Shown here: positions 15,887-24,183 of the stretch, in pieces
How the letters are laid out: the number at the start of each line of letters is the position of its first letter
Position numbering within the stretch: position 1 is the stretch's first letter
DNA from: Thermoplasmata archaeon
GTDB taxonomy: Archaea; Thermoplasmatota; Thermoplasmata; Lutacidiplasmatales; UBA184
DNA: 33,483 nucleotides
Direction of reading: 5' to 3'
NCBI GenBank assembly: GCA_021823085.1
Contig: JAKAPG010000001.1
Location: 1 to 33,483 of the forward strand
Made by a program: the position numbers and the translations under genes
Notes under the pieces: model-generated
What the model was told of the DNA's origin: nothing
Database searches by the model: none
Seen by the model: only the letters and a program-made list of their open reading frames with translations

Positions 15887-16397
15887 CCCCCGTCAGCTCC
15901 TGCTCGATCCGCGCGACGACGAGCTTCTCCGGTGACTTCAGGTGCACGCGCGATTCGATGTCCGCGAAGCTCGCAAACGGTCGGCGCCTCCGCTCGTCGA
16001 CGATCGCCTGCATCGTCTTCTTCCCGACTCCGGGCAACAGCTCGAGCAGGTGGAACCGGCGCGAAACCGCCCCCGCCTCGTTGAAGAATCGCAGGTAGCG
16101 CGCCCCGTCCTCGCGGACGATCGATCCGAGCGCCGGTCCGAGCTCGGTGCGCGCGGCGCTCGTGAGCTCGCCGGCCGAAAGGCGCCGGCGCACGTGATCG
16201 ATCGGCGGGGATTTCCCCTCGATCGGGACGAGCGGGATCCGGGAACCCGGGACGAACCGCCCGCTCGGCGGCACGACGATCTCGAGGAACTTGAGCTCGG
16301 AGACGCCGAGCCCGATCACCACGGGCTCGCGGTGGAAGCCGCGGTCGGTCGCGCGGCCGGTCGGCAAATGGTCCAGTACGATGGCGTACGTTTCCAC
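15852..16397 (-). CDS. DUF655 family predicted RNA-binding protein
   Basis: This 181-aa protein is of the archaeal DUF655 family, predicted to bind nucleic acid but without an assigned activity. The N-terminal part is beta-rich with the family-typical start ETYAIVLDHLPTGR and a segment like GLGVSELKFLEIVV. The C-terminal part holds a helix-hairpin-helix (LLELLPGVGKKTMQAIVDER), followed by FASFADIESRVHLKSPEKLVVARIEQEL, typical of HhH DNA/RNA-binding modules. The start is a GTG at 16397 with a strong Shine-Dalgarno sequence (GGAGGGGG). It follows rpoF by 16 nt and overlaps ksgA. Constant association with rpoF, L21e and KsgA in archaea suggests a role in ribosome or tRNA maturation; that is inference. 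Confidence 0.93.
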   Translation of the reverse strand: METYAIVLDHLPTGRATDRGFHREPVVIGLGVSELKFLEIVVPPSGRFVPGSRIPLVPIEGKSPPIDHVRRRLSAGELTSAARTELGPALGSIVREDGARYLRFFNEAGAVSRRFHLLELLPGVGKKTMQAIVDERRRRPFASFADIESRVHLKSPEKLVVARIEQELTGVDDKYRLFVAA

Positions 16398-16413
16398 AAC
16401 GACCCCCTCCGAT

Positions 16414-16728
16414 TCATCGGTACCGGGCCACGAGCTCGAGGAGGCTGGTGATCTGGGCTTCGTCCAGGGCGATCCGCTCCTTCGCGAAGAGGAGGCGGAC
16501 CTCTTCGGGGAACTGCGGCAGGAGATCGACGATCTTGATCGCGATCGGGACGCTGACGAACCCGAGCGCCGCGAGCTCCCCGAGCATCTTCTGGGTGTCC
16601 TCGGGACTGAGGTGCGCGAACGCCTCGGCGTGCTGTTGGGCGAGCAGTGCCTCGCGCGGCAGGGTGCGGAGAGCCGCCTGCTCGGTGAGCATCTGCTTCA
16701 CGGTCGCCAGCGGCACCGGCTCGGGCAT
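16414..16728 (-). CDS. rpoF: DNA-directed RNA polymerase subunit F (Rpb4)
   Basis: This 104-aa Rpb4 homologue forms the stalk of archaeal RNA polymerase with Rpb7 (RpoE), helping open-complex formation and RNA binding. The sequence is all helical, with the family core FAHLSPEDTQKMLGELAAL, AIKIVDLLPQFPEEVRLLFAKER and ALDEAQITSLLELV. Length is normal for the archaeal family. The ATG start is only 3 nt after the rpl21e stop, so translation is probably coupled. Position between L21e and DUF655 confirms the assignment. Confidence 0.95.
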   Translation of the reverse strand: MPEPVPLATVKQMLTEQAALRTLPREALLAQQHAEAFAHLSPEDTQKMLGELAALGFVSVPIAIKIVDLLPQFPEEVRLLFAKERIALDEAQITSLLELVARYR

Positions 16729-16731
16729 CTT

Positions 16732-17043
16732 CTACGCGGCCCCCTTTCCGACGCCGGTCGGGCGAAGGTGGATCGTGTTCGCGATCAGTTGCTTGCGCTT
16801 TCCGCCGTCGAGGAACTCGACGCGGTAGGCGCGGCCGACCCGCGCGACCACCGTGCAGACCCGGCCCTGGTAGCGGGGATGCGGTTGTCCGTGAGGGTCG
16901 GAGGGTTCGATGTTCACCACGACCTTCTGGCCCACTTCGAACGGGCGCAGGAAGCGAGTGAGCGAGGGCAGGCCGCGCTCGCGGGCCTCCTTCGTGAACG
17001 TCCCGCGGCTCCGCGAGCGGAACCCTTTGGAACTCTTCACCAT
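16732..17043 (-). CDS. rpl21e: 50S ribosomal protein L21e
   Basis: This 103-aa archaeal/eukaryotic large-subunit ribosomal protein has no bacterial counterpart. The basic N-terminus (MVKSSKGFRSRSRGTF), FEVGQKVVVNIEPSDPHGQPHPRYQGR and the SH3-like core VVARVGRAYRVEFLDGGK are diagnostic. It has an ATG start with a strong Shine-Dalgarno sequence (GAGGAGG) about 8 nt upstream. It is the second gene of the operon, 27 nt after pus10, and its stop lies 3 nt before rpoF. Confidence 0.97.
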   Translation of the reverse strand: MVKSSKGFRSRSRGTFTKEARERGLPSLTRFLRPFEVGQKVVVNIEPSDPHGQPHPRYQGRVCTVVARVGRAYRVEFLDGGKRKQLIANTIHLRPTGVGKGAA

Positions 17044-17070
17044 GTACGAACCTCCTCTTCTGCGAACTCG

Positions 17071-18309
17071 TCAGTGGGCATCGTGAACTTCGAGAACGTC
17101 CAGGCTCTCGACCTTCAGCGGGACCCCCGTGATCCCGGCGAGGCTCGGATCGGTGCGCCCTCCATCTCCTTCCACCCACTCCTTGACGTACGTTCCCGCC
17201 TCGGTGCGCAGTTCGATGGTGAACCTTCCCGGCTCCCACGACGCGAGGTCGGCCGCGACGATCCGCCGCCGTCGAACGCGGTCGGAACGCCGGTGCGCGA
17301 CCCGGGTCGGGGTGCGTTGGGCGAGGGTTCGGGCGAGCGCGAGCGACAGAGCCTCCTTAACCTTTGCTTCGGAAAGCTCGCCCAGGACCACGACTCGGTA
17401 GCTCTTCTCCGGGGTCGCCTCCTTCACTTGGACCACCTCGACCGGGTCGGCCGGGCGGAGGCCATCGACCTCCACGCGCCCTCCCGAGATGGCGGGGATC
17501 TCCTTGGCGAGCGCCGTCACATCGATCGAGCGACGGTGGGGTCGGCGGATCTCGAGAACGAACGGCCGGCCACCTCCGAGCATCCGGGCGTCGATGTCCT
17601 CGCGCCCCATCCCGTGGAAGCGCGTGCCTTCCCCCGCGGTCGCGCTCAGCACCGGCGCGGCGATCAGCTCCTCGACGCTCTCCGCATACGTCTTCCCGGT
17701 CCCGCCGCACTTCTCGCATCCGCGCCCACGGCATGCGCGGCACGGCCAACGGGTCTGCGGAAGGGTGCGATCGAGCTTGCGGTAGCGCCCGTAGAGGTAC
17801 AGCGGCTGGATCGTGACCCGGACCTGCCCTACGGGGAGGTCTGCGAGGAACACGACGTCCGGGCGCTCGCTTCCCCCCGCGGCGCTCGTCGCCGTCTCGA
17901 CCCTCTTCCCGAGCTCCCGATTGAACGCCGATCGGATGCTCTCCGCCGAAGGCGAGCCGACCGCCCGGGCGAGCTCCTCCTCCCGGGCCAGGTCCTCCGG
18001 CTCCCAGCGGGAGCCGCAGGTGAATCGATGGAACTCGATCCCCTGGCCCGCTCGGACCACGCGTTCGACCCAGACCGGGATCCGTTCGAACGCTCCGCGG
18101 CACAGGGAGCACTGGACCCCGCTGCAGAAGGAGAGGGAGGGGAGTCGTTCCCGGAGCCGTTGGGCGCGTTCCGGATTGGTAAGCCCTCGGCCCTGGCGGC
18201 CAAAGAGTCGGCCGAAGCATTCGGCGCACAGCGCCTGCGAGCTCGCGCGCTCGGCGATCGCAAGCATTTCGGCCGAAATGTCGAACGGGACCACGGAGGC
18301 TTCGCCCAT
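17071..18309 (-). CDS. pus10: tRNA pseudouridine synthase Pus10
   Basis: This 412-aa archaeal Pus10 makes pseudouridine in the T-loop of tRNA (positions 54/55). The N-terminal THUMP-containing region has a zinc site with C28, C31 and C67, C70 (CAECF, CSLC). A second Cys cluster (C190, C193, C198, C201: CRACRGRGCEKC) lies before TGKTYAESVEEL, as is usual in archaeal members. The catalytic domain includes FHGMGREDIDARMLGGGRPF, with D240 the likely catalytic Asp. The ATG at 18309 fits the length of the family and lies about 34 nt downstream of an A/T-rich box. It is the first gene of the L21e-rpoF-DUF655-ksgA operon. The promoter region is shared with the divergent DUF6015-like gene. Confidence 0.95.
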   Translation of the reverse strand: MGEASVVPFDISAEMLAIAERASSQALCAECFGRLFGRQGRGLTNPERAQRLRERLPSLSFCSGVQCSLCRGAFERIPVWVERVVRAGQGIEFHRFTCGSRWEPEDLAREEELARAVGSPSAESIRSAFNRELGKRVETATSAAGGSERPDVVFLADLPVGQVRVTIQPLYLYGRYRKLDRTLPQTRWPCRACRGRGCEKCGGTGKTYAESVEELIAAPVLSATAGEGTRFHGMGREDIDARMLGGGRPFVLEIRRPHRRSIDVTALAKEIPAISGGRVEVDGLRPADPVEVVQVKEATPEKSYRVVVLGELSEAKVKEALSLALARTLAQRTPTRVAHRRSDRVRRRRIVAADLASWEPGRFTIELRTEAGTYVKEWVEGDGGRTDPSLAGITGVPLKVESLDVLEVHDAH

Positions 18310-18321
18310 CGCCGGAACCTG

Positions 18322-18379
18322 CCTCGGTCCGGCCGAGGGCAAAAGCTTGTCGCGGTCCCCGCGACTGAGCCCTTTTCCC
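18322..18379. promoter_or_regulatory. divergent promoter region with two inverted repeats (pus10 / DUF6015-like gene)
   Basis: An AAAAGCTT box (18341-18348), read on the minus strand, lies about 34 nt upstream of pus10. A TTTT box (18373-18376, plus strand) lies about 32 nt upstream of the GTG of the DUF6015-like gene. Between them is a perfect inverted repeat, GTCGCGG-TCC-CCGCGAC (18349-18365). A second one, CCTCGG-TCCGG-CCGAGG (18322-18338), lies on the pus10 leader side. One bound protein could control both genes. Confidence 0.5.
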
Positions 18380-18406
18380 TGCGGAGGGGTTGCCCGCCGG
18401 AGGATC

Positions 18407-18844
18407 GTGCCCGATTCGGACGCGGCGAAGGAGAGTACACGCTCGGTCACCGAGCAGGAGCTCGCTCTCGCGATCGAGCGCACGCTCGTGGCCCACGGAC
18501 GTATCCCGGCCTCCGAGGCTGCGCCGACGGCCCGGATGGTCCTCGGGTACTTCGGCCCGGACGACGCGGTGCTGGACAACACCCTTCAGGGAGAGGACCG
18601 CGACCGCTTCTACTGGCTGGAGGACGAGGGCTTGCTCACGAGCCAAGAGGAGGACGCTACGGTCTCCCAGGGTCGGAGCTGGCGCATCCACTATTGGATC
18701 CTCCAGAAGACCCGGATCCGGGAAGTCGTGAAGGAGGCACAGGGTCGGGCCGCCTCGGGCGAGGCGTCCTCCGCCGTCTACGCGTCCATCGGCGAGCGCG
18801 ATTGGCGTCACGAGGACCGGCCCTCGGCCCCAGGTCCCGGCTGA
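18407..18844 (+). CDS. DUF6015-like small protein
   Basis: This 145-aa protein resembles archaeal DUF6015 proteins, a family I associate mainly with Thermoplasmatota; its function is not known. The N-terminal helical region VTEQELALAIERTL is followed by AAPTARMVLGYFGPDDAVLDN, then DRDRFYWLEDEGLLTSQEED and a conserved-looking WRIHYWILQK. The helices plus the basic WRIHYW strand look like a winged-helix-type fold, which would suit a DNA-binding role, but that is inference. The GTG start has GGAGG 3 nt upstream, and a T-rich box about 32 nt upstream supports it. It is divergent from the pus10 operon and 127 nt upstream of the HerA-like ATPase gene on the same strand. Confidence 0.72.
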   Translation: MPDSDAAKESTRSVTEQELALAIERTLVAHGRIPASEAAPTARMVLGYFGPDDAVLDNTLQGEDRDRFYWLEDEGLLTSQEEDATVSQGRSWRIHYWILQKTRIREVVKEAQGRAASGEASSAVYASIGERDWRHEDRPSAPGPG

Positions 18845-18971
18845 CGGAAGGAGCACCCTCCGCGCCGATGTCCGGGCTCAAGATGCCCGTAGGTCCGTCG
18901 TTGCGAGGAGGGGTTGGACCACGAGCGCGGACGGCCCGTTCCGGGGGAGCCTGCCCTGCGAGGGCCGGCGC

Positions 18972-21497
18972 ATGGCCGCGGAGCGTCTCGCTCGTGCGGT
19001 GGCCGGTTCGGCCCGCGGTTCGGGCATCGTCTTCGAGCAGCGCTGCGGGGGGACGGAGGTCCGTCTCACCGCGCGATCGATCCCGATGGTACCGGGAATC
19101 CTTCCGGAGCCTGTCCGGCGTCCGAGACCGAACATCCTCGCGGATGGGGCCCGGCCTAACGGTGAGCTCGAGATAGAGTTCGGTTTCCTGGTCCAAAGCT
19201 CGCCGCCCAGCCCTGCACCCCGAGCGGACGGGGTGGGATCGGTCGGACCAACCCTCTTCCCTTCGTTCCCCATCGCAGGCGCCGAAGCGACGATCCAAAC
19301 CTTCTGGCTCCCCCGCGGGCGAGGTTCGGTCGCGGTGGCACGGCGCTATGCCGTCTCCTCTCACGGAGCCCCCACGTCCGATCCCGAAGCGGCCCTCGTG
19401 AAGGCTCTCCTGGTCGAGGACTGGGCGCTACGCTCGCAACGACCGTGCCGAGCGCAACCGTTCCGGCCCTTTCGAGGTACTCGCGATTGGCTCGAGCTGC
19501 GTGCGCGCCATCTTCCTGCGGGGGCTTGGGTCGAGCTCCCGCCGGCGGGCGCGGCTCGGACCGTCGAGGGTCCCCGACCGCCGCGGCCCGCCGCGTCGTT
19601 CGCCGACCTTCCGGCGCATCTCGCGGCCTTCGGCGCGACCGGGTCGGGAAAGACCTCCTGCCTCGCCGAGATCGGCGCGGAGGCCATCTGCCGCGGCACG
19701 AGCGTTGTCGCCGTCGACCTCCACGGGGATCTCGCGCCGGCGATCGCCGCCCGCACACCGCCCGAGCTCCGGGATCGGATCCTGGCGATCGACGTGACCG
19801 AGCGACCGGTGCCCGGTCTCGATGTTCTGGGATCCGCCCAGGGTCGGATCGACGACCGCCTCGCTGCTCATGTGGTCGCGGCGCTCAAGCGTCTGAGCCC
19901 GGATGGGGAGGAGATCTACTGGGGGTTCCGGCTCGAACGGATCTTCGACTCGTTCGTGCGGATCGCTCAGGAGGAGGGAGGATCGCTCGTCGACCTCGCC
20001 GAGCTCCTTTCCCGCCCCGAGCGAAGGGAGGCCGCGCGGTGGAGCACCCGTCGGGCCGAACTCGCCCAGTTCCTCGAAGAGGTCGAGCCGGTCGCGCGCC
20101 GTCAGCCCGAGATCCTCTGGGCGGCGGGGGCCCGCCTGTCGAAGGTGGTGCTCGTTCCCGCGCTCCGCGAACTGCTCGCCCCCGAGATCCCGGGCTGGTC
20201 GCTCGAGCCGCTTCGCTCCGACGGAAGGTCTCTCCTGCTTCGCCTCCCGTTCGCGGAGATCGGGCCCGAGGCGGCCGGGCTCGCCGCGAGCCTCCTCCTC
20301 GGTCGCCTGTACCTCGAGGTCGCCCGCGCTCCGTCCCCGACCCGCCCGGTCCTGTTCCTGCTCGACGAGGCCCACGCCCTCTCTCCGCGCCTCCTGACCG
20401 AGATCGTGACCGAGGGCCGGAAGTTCGGCGTCCGCGCCGTGGTCGCGACCCAGTACCCGGGCCGTTTCGCGAGGGAGGTCGAGGTCGCCGTAGCGGGTTC
20501 GGTGGGCGATTACCTCTGCTTCCGGATCCCCCCCGCGAGCGCGGCTTCCTCGGCTCGGTGGTTAGGCCTGGACCCGACCACCTCGGCCGAGGCGCTCGCC
20601 CGCCTACCGAACGGAACGGCGTGGCGCCTCGGGGGCGAGTTCGAGCCGGTGGCCGTCTCGGACCCGGTCGCGTCGGACGCAGGCGCTTGGCGAGCGCTCG
20701 TCCGGAGAAGTCGCCCACCGGGAACGGAGCCGGGGATCGAGACGAACCCGTCGACAATCCGGTTCGGCCCGGATCCCCGGGTCGAGTCCCTGCTCCTGGC
20801 GGCCACCGTCCTCGGGGAAGACTGTCCCGAAGGGTTCACGCCGTCCGAGTTGATCGAGGAGGCGCGCTCGAACGGACCGACCGGTGTCGATGTCTCCGAG
20901 CTGGCGGTCGCCTGGCGCGCTCTTTTGCGCGCGCGCTGGGTCGACCCGGCCGAGGACGGTCGATATCGACTCAACGCGCGCGGTGCCGCGGCGCTCGGCC
21001 AGGGCCGATCGACCGGGGCGATCCGGGAGACCTCGGAGCACCGGGCGCTCCTTCGCCTCGCACGGGGGATCCTGGCCCGGCGGGGTTGCCGGTTCGAGGT
21101 CGTGCGCCAAGGGCGCTTTGACACGACCCTGCCCGACGGCCGGATCCGACTCGTACCGGCGGATCGGCTCGACGCTCCTCCGGTCGAACGGGCCGCCGCG
21201 CTGACCCGGGCGCAGGGCTCGTGGGCATGGAGGTTCTTCGGTGGCCGGGACGCCCACGTCGAGGCCGAGGTCAGCGGCGCGCTGCGACGCGAGCGCATCG
21301 ACCGAGGGCTCTCGAAGGCGCGCACGGCCGGTGCGTTCGCCCTCTTCCTCGTGGCGGACGCCGAACGCGCGCGTCGCGTGCGGAGCATCCTCCACGAGAA
21401 GGGGCTCGTGCCGGACCGTGCCCAGGTCTGGACGCTGAGCTCGGCCGCGGCGGTGCGCCGGATCCCGCCGGGGGCGGCAACGCGGGGTCCTCCCTAG
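18972..21497 (+). CDS. HerA-like P-loop ATPase with winged-helix and nuclease-like C-terminal regions
   Basis: This 841-aa ATPase belongs to the HerA/FtsK/VirB4-like (DUF87) group, which translocates DNA as hexameric motors. The N-terminal 200 residues are divergent and partly beta-rich. Walker A is FGATGSGKTS (221-228). Walker B is PVLFLLDEAHAL with D465 and E466, followed by LTEIVTEGRKFGVRAVVATQYP, typical of HerA and VirB4. The region 615-700 (TPSELIEEAR, VAWRALLRARWVDPAEDGRYRLN) looks like a winged helix. The last 130 residues contain RFDTTLPDGR (D717/D722), VEAEVS (E764, E766) and a downstream K782. That recalls a PD-(D/E)XK-type nuclease fold, but the residues are not in classical spacing. 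It starts at ATG 18972 with GAGGG upstream. No NurA gene is adjacent. Its stop shares CTAG with the convergent protease gene. Confidence 0.82.
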   Translation: MAAERLARAVAGSARGSGIVFEQRCGGTEVRLTARSIPMVPGILPEPVRRPRPNILADGARPNGELEIEFGFLVQSSPPSPAPRADGVGSVGPTLFPSFPIAGAEATIQTFWLPRGRGSVAVARRYAVSSHGAPTSDPEAALVKALLVEDWALRSQRPCRAQPFRPFRGTRDWLELRARHLPAGAWVELPPAGAARTVEGPRPPRPAASFADLPAHLAAFGATGSGKTSCLAEIGAEAICRGTSVVAVDLHGDLAPAIAARTPPELRDRILAIDVTERPVPGLDVLGSAQGRIDDRLAAHVVAALKRLSPDGEEIYWGFRLERIFDSFVRIAQEEGGSLVDLAELLSRPERREAARWSTRRAELAQFLEEVEPVARRQPEILWAAGARLSKVVLVPALRELLAPEIPGWSLEPLRSDGRSLLLRLPFAEIGPEAAGLAASLLLGRLYLEVARAPSPTRPVLFLLDEAHALSPRLLTEIVTEGRKFGVRAVVATQYPGRFAREVEVAVAGSVGDYLCFRIPPASAASSARWLGLDPTTSAEALARLPNGTAWRLGGEFEPVAVSDPVASDAGAWRALVRRSRPPGTEPGIETNPSTIRFGPDPRVESLLLAATVLGEDCPEGFTPSELIEEARSNGPTGVDVSELAVAWRALLRARWVDPAEDGRYRLNARGAAALGQGRSTGAIRETSEHRALLRLARGILARRGCRFEVVRQGRFDTTLPDGRIRLVPADRLDAPPVERAAALTRAQGSWAWRFFGGRDAHVEAEVSGALRRERIDRGLSKARTAGAFALFLVADAERARRVRSILHEKGLVPDRAQVWTLSSAAAVRRIPPGAATRGPP

Positions 21498-22336
21498 GTC
21501 TTCCTGCGAGTTCGTATGCTCGCGGGTTGGTATCGCGGGGCTCCTCCGAGCGACGGGAAGTCGTTCTCCCGGATGAGCCGGGCGATGTGCTGGAAGGCAT
21601 ACGTCACGAACCCGACCGCGGCGACGAGCCCGACCACGCTCGCGAGGTCGCCGACCGTGTTCGGGACGCCGAAGACCAGGAGGATCACGCCGAGCGAGAC
21701 GATCGCGTTGTAGGCGGCGTGCATCCCGACCGCTACGAGGTAGTAGCGGCCCGACGCCCCCGCCACGCCGCGCACGTGCGAGAGCGCGTAGCCGTAGCCG
21801 AACATCGCGGTCGAACTCGCGTGCAGGAGGACGCTCGAGACGCTGCGAACGAGGATGATCCCAATCGCCGCGGGCAGGCCGCCGACCGCGAAGGCGACGA
21901 TCGCATAGAGAGCGTCCTCGAAGAACCCGAAGCCGAGGCCGACCGAGGCTCCGAACACGGGCCCGTCCGCGACGAGCCGGATCCGCTTCTTCTGGCCGAC
22001 GACCCCGAGGGCCTTGAGCCCCTCTTCGACGAACGGAGCGATCACGAGGATCAGGAAGAACTCCCCGGCGGTCGAGTTCCCGTTGAGGAAGGTGAACTCC
22101 GGGCCGGGAACTGCCCGGGAGAGGGACGTGCCGGCCGCGACGAGGACGCCTTCGATGGTCGCCGCGACGATCGTGGCGATCACCGCGCCGTAGAGGAACG
22201 ACGTCGCGATCGGGCCCCATGCGATCGTCCGGTAGCGCTCGACGCCGCGGATCCAGACGAGGTAGATGACCGCCGGCACGAGGGCGATCACGAAGATCGC
22301 GAGGAAGTCGAGGAACTCGGTCGTGAGGTCGGTCAC
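21494..22336 (-). CDS. PrsW-like intramembrane metalloprotease
   Basis: This 280-aa integral membrane protein is of the PrsW family, related to CPBP/Abi-type intramembrane proteases. About eight hydrophobic helices are visible. The catalytic signature is present in order: E104-E105 in FVEEGLKALG, E140 in GFGFFEDALYA, H172 in LLHASSTAMFGYGYAL and H206 in VGMHAAYNAIVSLG. Bacterial PrsW cleaves an anti-sigma factor; archaeal substrates are unknown and no anti-sigma system is expected here. The ATG start overlaps the stop of the upstream 3-hydroxyacyl-CoA dehydrogenase as ATGA (22333-22336), so it is translationally coupled to ttuA and that dehydrogenase. The C-terminal 15 residues are polar and basic. 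Confidence 0.88.
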   Translation of the reverse strand: MTDLTTEFLDFLAIFVIALVPAVIYLVWIRGVERYRTIAWGPIATSFLYGAVIATIVAATIEGVLVAAGTSLSRAVPGPEFTFLNGNSTAGEFFLILVIAPFVEEGLKALGVVGQKKRIRLVADGPVFGASVGLGFGFFEDALYAIVAFAVGGLPAAIGIILVRSVSSVLLHASSTAMFGYGYALSHVRGVAGASGRYYLVAVGMHAAYNAIVSLGVILLVFGVPNTVGDLASVVGLVAAVGFVTYAFQHIARLIRENDFPSLGGAPRYQPASIRTRRKT

Positions 22337-23229
22337 GATCCCCCTCCGCGAGCCGGGTACGGATAGAACCCCTCGGCGGACTTACGCCCGAGACGACCGG
22401 CCGCCACCATCTGGCGCAGCAACGGGCAGACGCGGTACTTCGGGTCCCGGAAACCGTCCCACAGCACGTCCAGGATCGCGACCGCCGTGTCGATCCCGAC
22501 CAGGTCCGCGAGCTCGAACGGCCCCATCGGGTGGTGGAACCCGAGGCGGTAGGCGGTGTCGATGTCGTCGCGGGTGGCGACCCCTTCCTGGAGCATCCAG
22601 GCCGCCTCGTTGATGAGGACGGCGAGGCCGCGGGTGGTCACGAACCCGGGAGAGTCTTTGGAGTGGACGACGGTCTTGCCGAGCTTCTTCGCGAACCGAT
22701 CGGCTCGCTCGACGATGTCGGGGCGCGTCCGGGCGCCCGGGATGAGCTCGACGAGCGGCATCTGGAGGACCGGATTGAAGAAGTGGACCCCGACGAGTCG
22801 GCCCGGGTCCCGGAGGACCTGCCCGATCTGGGTGATCGGCAGCGAGGAGGTGTTCGTCGCGAACAGGGCATCGGGCGCCGCCGCGGCCTCGATCTGACGG
22901 AAGAGCTCCTGCTTGATCTCGAGCTTCTCCGGCGCTGCCTCGAGGACGATCGAGGCGATCGATGCCCGGCGGAACCCGATCGCAACATCGATCCGGCCCG
23001 CGGCTTCCTCCCGGCTCACCAGGTCGAGCAGTCCCTTGTGCACCTGGCGGTCGAGCGCCCGCAACGCATTCGCCTTCCCTCGCTCGGCGAGCTCGGCGCT
23101 GACGTCCTCGAGCGTGACAAAGTATCCGGCAAGGGCCACCTGGGCCGCGATCCCGCTGCCCATGATCCCGGCGCCGACCACGAACAGGCGTTCCCCGACG
23201 GACCGCCGGGGGTCCGAGGCCGCGTTCAC
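22333..23229 (-). CDS. 3-hydroxyacyl-CoA / 3-hydroxybutyryl-CoA dehydrogenase
   Basis: This 298-aa NAD(P)-dependent dehydrogenase interconverts 3-hydroxyacyl-CoA and 3-oxoacyl-CoA. The N-terminal Rossmann fold has FVVGAGIMGSGIAAQVALAGY. The active site is visible as S129 (ATNTSSLPI), H149 and N152 (GVHFFNPVLQMPLVELI) and E161. The C-terminal dimerisation domain includes GFVTTRGLAVLINEA and GFHHPMGPFELADLVGID. The length fits a single-domain enzyme without a fused hydratase. The GTG start at 23229 overlaps the ttuA stop as GTGA, and its own stop overlaps the protease start as ATGA. No thiolase or crotonase lies nearby, so pathway (beta-oxidation, butyrate-type or polyhydroxyalkanoate metabolism) cannot be fixed from context. 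Confidence 0.93.
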   Translation of the reverse strand: MNAASDPRRSVGERLFVVGAGIMGSGIAAQVALAGYFVTLEDVSAELAERGKANALRALDRQVHKGLLDLVSREEAAGRIDVAIGFRRASIASIVLEAAPEKLEIKQELFRQIEAAAAPDALFATNTSSLPITQIGQVLRDPGRLVGVHFFNPVLQMPLVELIPGARTRPDIVERADRFAKKLGKTVVHSKDSPGFVTTRGLAVLINEAAWMLQEGVATRDDIDTAYRLGFHHPMGPFELADLVGIDTAVAILDVLWDGFRDPKYRVCPLLRQMVAAGRLGRKSAEGFYPYPARGGGS

Positions 23230-24170
23230 GACGTCTCCGGATCCGTCGGGGCGACGGCCGGTCGGACCCGGTCGAGGAACTCGCACGCCCGGCAGAGAGT
23301 CCCCGCAGCGGGGGCGCCGCACGAGCGGCAGCGTCCCGGTGCCCCGAGCTGCTCGAGAAACCCTCCGTCGACGAGCTCCCGATGCGTCCGCCGCAGCGCG
23401 TGCCGCGTTCCCGGCACTTCCTCCTCGAGCCGCCAGACGACCTCGCGGTAGACGTTGCGCCCGGCTCGGCCGGCGTGCGGGCACTCGCCGTGATCGAACG
23501 GAAGCCCCGTCAGCCGTGCATACAGGTAGACCTCCCGCTCGGGAACGTCGCCCAGCGGGGCGATCCGCGGGACGAGGCCGGGCTGGCGACTCCGGTGCGG
23601 AGCCATCCGGGCGAGGCGCCCGAGATCTCCGCGCGCGAGGTTCATGAGGATCGTTTGCGCGAGGTCGTCGAGGTTGAAGCCCAGGACGAGCGCGCTCGCA
23701 TCGGCCCGCCGAGCGAGGTCGTTGAGCAGGCGTCGGCGCCAGACGCCGCAGAACGAACACGGAATCGTGGTCGGGAGCGCGGCCGCGGCGCGATCGGTGG
23801 TCGTTCCGAGCTCGTCCTGGGCCCGGACGATCCGGTGCTCGACCCCGAGCTGCTGCGTGAGGCGCTCGGCCGCCCGGAGCGTGGCCGGTCGGTAGCCGGC
23901 GATCCCCTCATCGACGCTGATCGCGACGAGCTTCACGTTCGGTCGGCGGCCGAAATATCGTTGGGTCTGCGCGAGCGCGACCGAGGAGTCCTTTCCGCCC
24001 GAGAGCGCGACGGCGATCGTCCCACCGGGGAATCGAGGGATCTGACGGTGCAGCTCCCGGCGCACTCGCTCGTCCACCGACCGCAGGAAGTGCTTCTCGC
24101 ACAGGTGGGCGCCCGCGTACGGCTGGTCGATCACCGCGGTCTCGGGGCAGAGAGTGCACTCCACGGCCAT
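23226..24170 (-). CDS. ttuA: tRNA 2-thiolation enzyme, TtuA/Ncs6 (CTU1) family
   Basis: This 314-aa enzyme of the TtuA/NcsA/CTU1 family adenylates a uridine in tRNA and replaces its oxygen with sulfur. The PP-loop is ALSGGKDSS (SGGKDS at 57-62). The probable iron-sulfur ligands are C138 and C141 (IPCSFCG) and C230 (HGECPHA). Zinc ribbons flank the core: C5, C8, C24 and H27 at the N-terminus and C281, C284, C293, C296 at the C-terminus. The family includes enzymes for U54 (T-loop) and U34 (wobble); I cannot decide which applies, though Pus10 in the same window also acts on the T-loop. The ATG at 24170 places the first zinc Cys correctly; the longer open frame upstream is rejected. Confidence 0.92.
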   Translation of the reverse strand: MAVECTLCPETAVIDQPYAGAHLCEKHFLRSVDERVRRELHRQIPRFPGGTIAVALSGGKDSSVALAQTQRYFGRRPNVKLVAISVDEGIAGYRPATLRAAERLTQQLGVEHRIVRAQDELGTTTDRAAAALPTTIPCSFCGVWRRRLLNDLARRADASALVLGFNLDDLAQTILMNLARGDLGRLARMAPHRSRQPGLVPRIAPLGDVPEREVYLYARLTGLPFDHGECPHAGRAGRNVYREVVWRLEEEVPGTRHALRRTHRELVDGGFLEQLGAPGRCRSCGAPAAGTLCRACEFLDRVRPAVAPTDPETS

Positions 24171-24183
24171 GCCCAGCCGGCGG

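Noticed and set aside
18407..21497. DUF6015-like gene plus HerA-like ATPase as a defence system
   Set aside because: They are 127 nt apart, are not overlapped, and no nuclease, methyltransferase or toxin gene accompanies them. The surroundings are core genes, so a housekeeping role is more likely.
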